Assembly: GCA_947589235.1 (NCBI GenBank)
Contig: CANQAX010000001.1
Location: 1 to 64,000 of the forward strand
Direction: 5' to 3'
Origin: an uncultured Clostridia bacterium
GTDB taxonomy: Bacteria > Bacillota > Clostridia > Christensenellales > Borkfalkiaceae
DNA: 64,000 nt
Part shown: positions 60,396 through 64,000 of the stretch, one piece after another
Position numbering within the stretch: the first letter of the stretch is position 1
Layout: each line of letters starts with the position of its first letter
Program-made: the position numbers and the translations under genes
Notes under the pieces: generated by a model
Seen by the model: the letters and a program-made list of their open reading frames with translations, nothing else
Databases searched by the model: none
What the model was told of the DNA's origin: nothing

Positions 60396-60401
60396 GACAA
60401 T

Positions 60402-60431
60402 ATTATAACAAAAATCCCCCTCTTCCGTCAA
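60402..60431 (-). promoter_or_regulatory. Promoter of purine operon
   Basis: TTGACG (60426-60431) - 18 nt - TATAAT (60402-60407). Confidence 0.8.
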
Positions 60432-60445
60432 GCGAATGAGGGGGA
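60411..60445 (-). terminator. Rho-independent terminator of lipoprotein 60461..61219, overlapping the pur promoter
   Basis: TCCCCCTC-(ATTCGCTTGACGGAA)-GAGGGGGA followed by TTTT. Confidence 0.75.
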
Positions 60446-60460
60446 CTTTTCGGAATGATT

Positions 60461-61219
60461 TTAGAAGAGACCTTCGACGTCGTCCGCGGGCAGGGCGTTC
60501 GTCGGAATGACGACCTGCGTCTTGCCGTAATCGTAGTAATGAAAGACCTCTTCCTCGCCGTTGGAGACCTTCACCTTGGCATAGGCGAGCTTGCCGCCCG
60601 CGAACTTCAGCGTCGCATAGGAGACGGTGTAGCGATTTGCCACCGCTTCCATGGGCGTGTAGGGAACTTCCACCGTGTCGCCCTCATAGACGTAGGCGTG
60701 CGCGGTCTCGTCATAGGTGAACGCGTCGAACTGCCCCGCGAAGTCGTAGGCGACGTAGAGGCGGAAGGTCATCGCCCATTCCCTGTCCACCTTGTGCTCG
60801 TCGCCGCTCAAGTCCACCGTCTCATAGTAGTATGCGTCGCCCACCTTCATGTATTGGGTCGCCTGCGTTCCGACAACGCGCGCGATCATGTCGTTCGATT
60901 CCTCGCCCATGTCGACGAGGAAGCAGAGATCGCACCCGTCCGCCGTCTTTTTGTAGCCGAAGCTCGTCTCGAGCTCAAACCCCCGCGAGGCGAAATCCAC
61001 CGTCACGCCCGCGAACGCCTCGTCGGTGAACGCCGCGTTCCACTGCTCCTTTGTCACCTTGTCCGAGACGAGCGCGTCGAAATCGGTGTCCTTCGTGAGG
61101 ACGACGGCGGACTCCTCGGGGTTCCCCTCGCCGTTCCCGTTGCCCTTTTCGCCGCACGCCGCGAGCGCCGTGCATGCCACCGCCGCGCAGAGGACCGCGG
61201 CAAAGAATCTTCCCTTCAT
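60461..61219 (-). CDS. Small lipoprotein, unknown function
   Basis: Lipobox MKGRFFAAVLCAAVACTALAACGEKG; 252 aa. Confidence 0.8.
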   Translation of the reverse strand: MKGRFFAAVLCAAVACTALAACGEKGNGNGEGNPEESAVVLTKDTDFDALVSDKVTKEQWNAAFTDEAFAGVTVDFASRGFELETSFGYKKTADGCDLCFLVDMGEESNDMIARVVGTQATQYMKVGDAYYYETVDLSGDEHKVDREWAMTFRLYVAYDFAGQFDAFTYDETAHAYVYEGDTVEVPYTPMEAVANRYTVSYATLKFAGGKLAYAKVKVSNGEEEVFHYYDYGKTQVVIPTNALPADDVEGLF

Positions 61220-61272
61220 TGGTGTTTCCTCCCTTTTGTTTCGTCGTTTGTTGCAACTTTTGTTGCGACACT

Positions 61273-61300
61273 ATTATAGCGAACCCCCCCCTTCCGTCAA
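61273..61300 (-). promoter_or_regulatory. Promoter of lipoprotein gene
   Basis: TTGACG (61295-61300) - 16 nt - TATAAT (61273-61278). Confidence 0.7.
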
Positions 61301-61339
61301 GCAAATGAAGGAATAAAATGGGACAAATTTTTGCGGAAG

Positions 61340-62435
61340 GTGAGAGAGCACCTCATTCCACCCCGCTGAATGTCAGTTACCTCATTCCGAACCCCCGAAG
61401 GGGGTGAGTGAATCTGTGAGCATAAGATTCGCTCGGCTCCTTGCGGAGCCTCGGAATGAGGTTATAAGCCCACTCGTCCCCCATCTACCCACCCCCCCTA
61501 TCACGCCAAAGCGCGACACGAGGAGCGTAGCGACGGAGCCCCCTCCAGTGGAGGGGATGCCCGCAAGGGCGGGGGTGGGCGGAGCCTGTCCTACGCGTCA
61601 TTCTGAACCCGCCGATGCCCTTGCGGCGGGTGAAGAATCCCGAAGATGAAAATTCGGACTTCGTTTATCGGGATTCTTCGTTACGCTCAGAATGACGCAG
61701 AACGCATGCCCTTCTCGTCGCCACTCGTGGAACACACGCCAACCCCCTCCCCTACCCCTCCCCCTTGGAAAGGGAGAGGGTATAAAAAGAGGCGAAGCGT
61801 CATTTGTGTTCCCACCCCCCCTATCGCGCCAAAGCGCGACATGAGGAGCGTAGCGACGGAGCCCCCTCCGGTGGAGGGGGTGCCCGCAAGGGCGGGGGTG
61901 GGCATATACCGTCACGGCGTACAATAAGAGTGTCATGTCGAGCGTAGTCGAGACATCTTAACCTTATAGATGAAGCCGAATTCTGCGTCATTAAGCCGTA
62001 GATTTCTCGACTTCGCTCCGTACCGCACTCGCCCATTGCTCGTGCGCTACTCCGCTCCGCTCGAAATGACAGCCTTTGCGGCTCGTGCGCCGCTACGCGT
62101 CGTCGAAATGACAGAAACCCCGCGATTCGCTCGCGTTATACCCTATCCACCCCCCCTATCGCGCCAAAGCGCAACACGAGGAGCGTAGCGGCGGAGCCCC
62201 CTCCGGTGGAGGGGGTGCCCGCAAGGGCGGGGGTGGGCGGAGCCTGTCCTACGGGTCATTCTGAACCCGCTGCTGCCCCTTGTCCTACGCGTCATTCTGA
62301 ACCCGCTGCTGCCCCTTGTCCTACGCGTCATTCTGAACCCGCCGCTGCCCTTGCGGCGGGTGAAGAATCCCGAAGATGAAAGTTCGGACTTCGTTTCTCG
62401 GGATTCTTCGCTACGCTCAGAATGACGCGGAAAAT
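61340..62435. repeat. Mosaic intergenic repeat island with at least five repeat families
   Basis: Three copies of 'CCCCCCTATC(G/A)CGCCAAAGCGC(G/A)ACA(C/T)GAGGAGCGTAGCG(A/G)CGGAGCCCCCTCC(G/A)GTGGAGGGG(G/A)TGCCCGCAAGGGCGGGGGTGGGC' (near 61495, 61816, 62152); two copies of CGTCATTCTGAACCCGCCG...TCAGAATGACG; TGTCATGTCGAGCGTAGTCGAGACATCT; a 36-bp tandem repeat at 62245-62352. Confidence 0.85.
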
Positions 62436-62445
62436 ATGCTTTTCC

Positions 62446-62484
62446 TCGCGCGGATTTTTTGTGTAGCAAAAGAAATCCGCGCGA
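62446..62484 (-). terminator. Hairpin after the SDR gene, probable terminator
   Basis: TCGCGCGGATTT-CTTTTGCTACACAAA-AAATCCGCGCGA; weak U content downstream. Confidence 0.45.
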
Positions 62485-62487
62485 AAC

Positions 62488-63327
62488 TTATTTCTGATTA
62501 AACTTCTTCCGTACGAGCCAGTCGGTGAGGCGCTCGGGCAGGAGCTTATACAGGTATCGCGCGGCGCCGTTCTTCCCGCCCGCGACGGAGACGGGGGGCG
62601 GATTGCGCTTTTCGGCGAGCTTGATGATCGCTTCCGCGACGAGCGAGGGCTCCATGCCGCCCTGTTCCATGTTCGCGAGGGCGGCGCTCGCCTTCTTCAC
62701 CGAGGGAGCATATCCCCCGTTCTCCTCCTCGCCGTACACGCGGCGGTTGTAGGTGAAGTCGGTCGCCGTGCCGCCGGGCAGGAGCGCGCACACCCGCACG
62801 CCGCTTGCGCGGAGTTCCAAGTCGCTCTCCCGCGCGAGCATGCAGAGCGCCGCCTTGGAGGAGGAATAGAACCCGTCGAAGGGAATGGGCATGTCCCCGC
62901 CCAAGGAGCCGACGAGCACCGCCCTCCCGCCCCGCTTTTTCAGGAAGGGCGCGGCGGCGCGGAGCGCCTCGACGGCGCCGAAGTAGTTGACCTCGAAGAG
63001 GTACCTGTAATCCCCGCTCTTCGCGTGTTCCAAGGGCGCCGCCATCGAGAATCCCGCGGAGTAAACGAGCAGATCGAGGGAGCCCGTCTCCGCGCATGCG
63101 CTCCCGATCGCGCGGCTCATCTCCCCCTCCTGCGCGGCGTCGGCGGAGACGGTATGCACCCGCTCCCCCTTGAATGCCGTCCGCGAGATGTTGTACACGC
63201 GGTATCCGCGGGCGAGAAGGCGGAGCGCCGTCTCCCTCCCGATGCCCGAGGACCCCCCCACGACGATTGCCGTGCGGCGGGCGGGCTCATGCGCAGGTCC
63301 CCTCTTTTCCTCTTCTCTCTCTTCCAT
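62488..63327 (-). CDS. Short-chain dehydrogenase/reductase (SDR) family protein
   Basis: 'TAIVVGGSSGIGRETALRL', 'YSAGFS', 'FYSSSKAALCMLARES' (YxxxK variant). Confidence 0.92.
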   Translation of the reverse strand: MEEREEEKRGPAHEPARRTAIVVGGSSGIGRETALRLLARGYRVYNISRTAFKGERVHTVSADAAQEGEMSRAIGSACAETGSLDLLVYSAGFSMAAPLEHAKSGDYRYLFEVNYFGAVEALRAAAPFLKKRGGRAVLVGSLGGDMPIPFDGFYSSSKAALCMLARESDLELRASGVRVCALLPGGTATDFTYNRRVYGEEENGGYAPSVKKASAALANMEQGGMEPSLVAEAIIKLAEKRNPPPVSVAGGKNGAARYLYKLLPERLTDWLVRKKFNQK

Positions 63328-63357
63328 ACCGAACAGTATGGACTTCGGGCGGAAAAT

Positions 63358-64000
63358 TTATCCGAAGGCGACGTCGAGCGCCATCATCGCGCAGAATCCC
63401 GCGACGACGCCGAGCGACGCGAGGGTGCGGTTGCCCGAAAAGCACTCGGGAATGAGCTCGGAGCAGACGACCGCGATCATCGCCCCCGCCGAGAAGGCGA
63501 GCGCCCACGGCATGAGCCCCGCGATGAAGGTAGCCGCCGCCGCGCCGACGAGGCACGAGGGGATCTCCACCGCGCCCGAGCCCTGCGAGAAGAGAAAACT
63601 TCTCCACGGCGTCACCCCCTTCGCGCGGAGAGGAAAGGCGACGCACATGCCCTCGGGAAAGTTCTGCACGGCGATGCCGATTGCGAGGAGGACGGCGGAG
63701 AGGACGGCTCCCCCCTCCCCCGCGGCGGCGAACGCCACGCCCACCGCCATGCCCTCGGGCACGTTGTGCACGGTGACGGCGAAGAAGAGCAGGGCGTTCT
63801 GCCCTCCGCCGAGCCCGCGGAACCCCGCCTTTCTCCGCGAGAGAAGGATATCGCACCCGATGAGAAGGGCGCCGCCCGCAAGAAACCCCGCCGTCGCGGG
63901 AACAAATGCGGGAAGGGCGCCCTCCGCCTCGATAGCGGGGAGCAACAGGGAAAAGAAGCTCGCCGCAAGCATGATCCCCGCCGCCGCCCCCGTGAGAACG
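63358..64000 (-). CDS. ZIP family metal transporter (5' end beyond window)
   Basis: 'VLTGAAAGIMLAASFFSLLLPAIE', 'ALLFFAVTVHNVPEGMAVGVAF', 'IAVQNFPEGMCVAFPL'; frame stays open to the right edge. Confidence 0.92.
   Translation of the reverse strand, partial: VLTGAAAGIMLAASFFSLLLPAIEAEGALPAFVPATAGFLAGGALLIGCDILLSRRKAGFRGLGGGQNALLFFAVTVHNVPEGMAVGVAFAAAGEGGAVLSAVLLAIGIAVQNFPEGMCVAFPLRAKGVTPWRSFLFSQGSGAVEIPSCLVGAAAATFIAGLMPWALAFSAGAMIAVVCSELIPECFSGNRTLASLGVVAGFCAMMALDVAFG

Noticed and set aside
60275-60400. Purine (guanine/adenine) riboswitch ahead of purE
   Set aside because: Could not find the conserved purine-aptamer core (TATA...CTACC...); the leader is better described by the uORF plus hairpin.

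Overview
GC-rich Firmicutes/Clostridia-like chromosomal window (taxonomy inferred from gene content) with nearly all genes on the minus strand. In transcription order (right to left) it holds: a ZIP transporter cut by the window edge, an SDR oxidoreductase, a mosaic repeat island, a small lipoprotein, and a purine operon (purE-C-F-M-N, PurO-type IMP cyclohydrolase, stand-alone AICAR transformylase, a repeat island, purD, purL, fhs, mutY). Next come a divergent XRE regulator/lipoprotein pair, a rimM-[ABC transporter]-trmD-ylqF-rnhB-yraN operon, a large DUF4011-like helicase/nuclease, T-box-controlled pheS-pheT, and a Val-Gly-Cys tRNA cluster. The left half is a surface/peptide locus: a 2449-aa subtilase-BspA-LRR protein, a lipoprotein, an oligopeptide ABC transporter (oppA-B-C-D-F) with unusually enlarged subunits, and three giant InlB-repeat lipoproteins. 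The most interesting observations are: the secreted-protease/Opp/giant-lipoprotein locus and its ~100-aa beta-module; a possible leaderless 27-aa uORF with a hairpin at its stop codon ahead of purE; a predicted leaderless rimM; a promoter embedded in a terminator; a T-box ahead of pheS; and composite repeat islands, one of which splits the pur operon. Everything was read by eye. Family assignments rest on recognisable motifs, not database searches.
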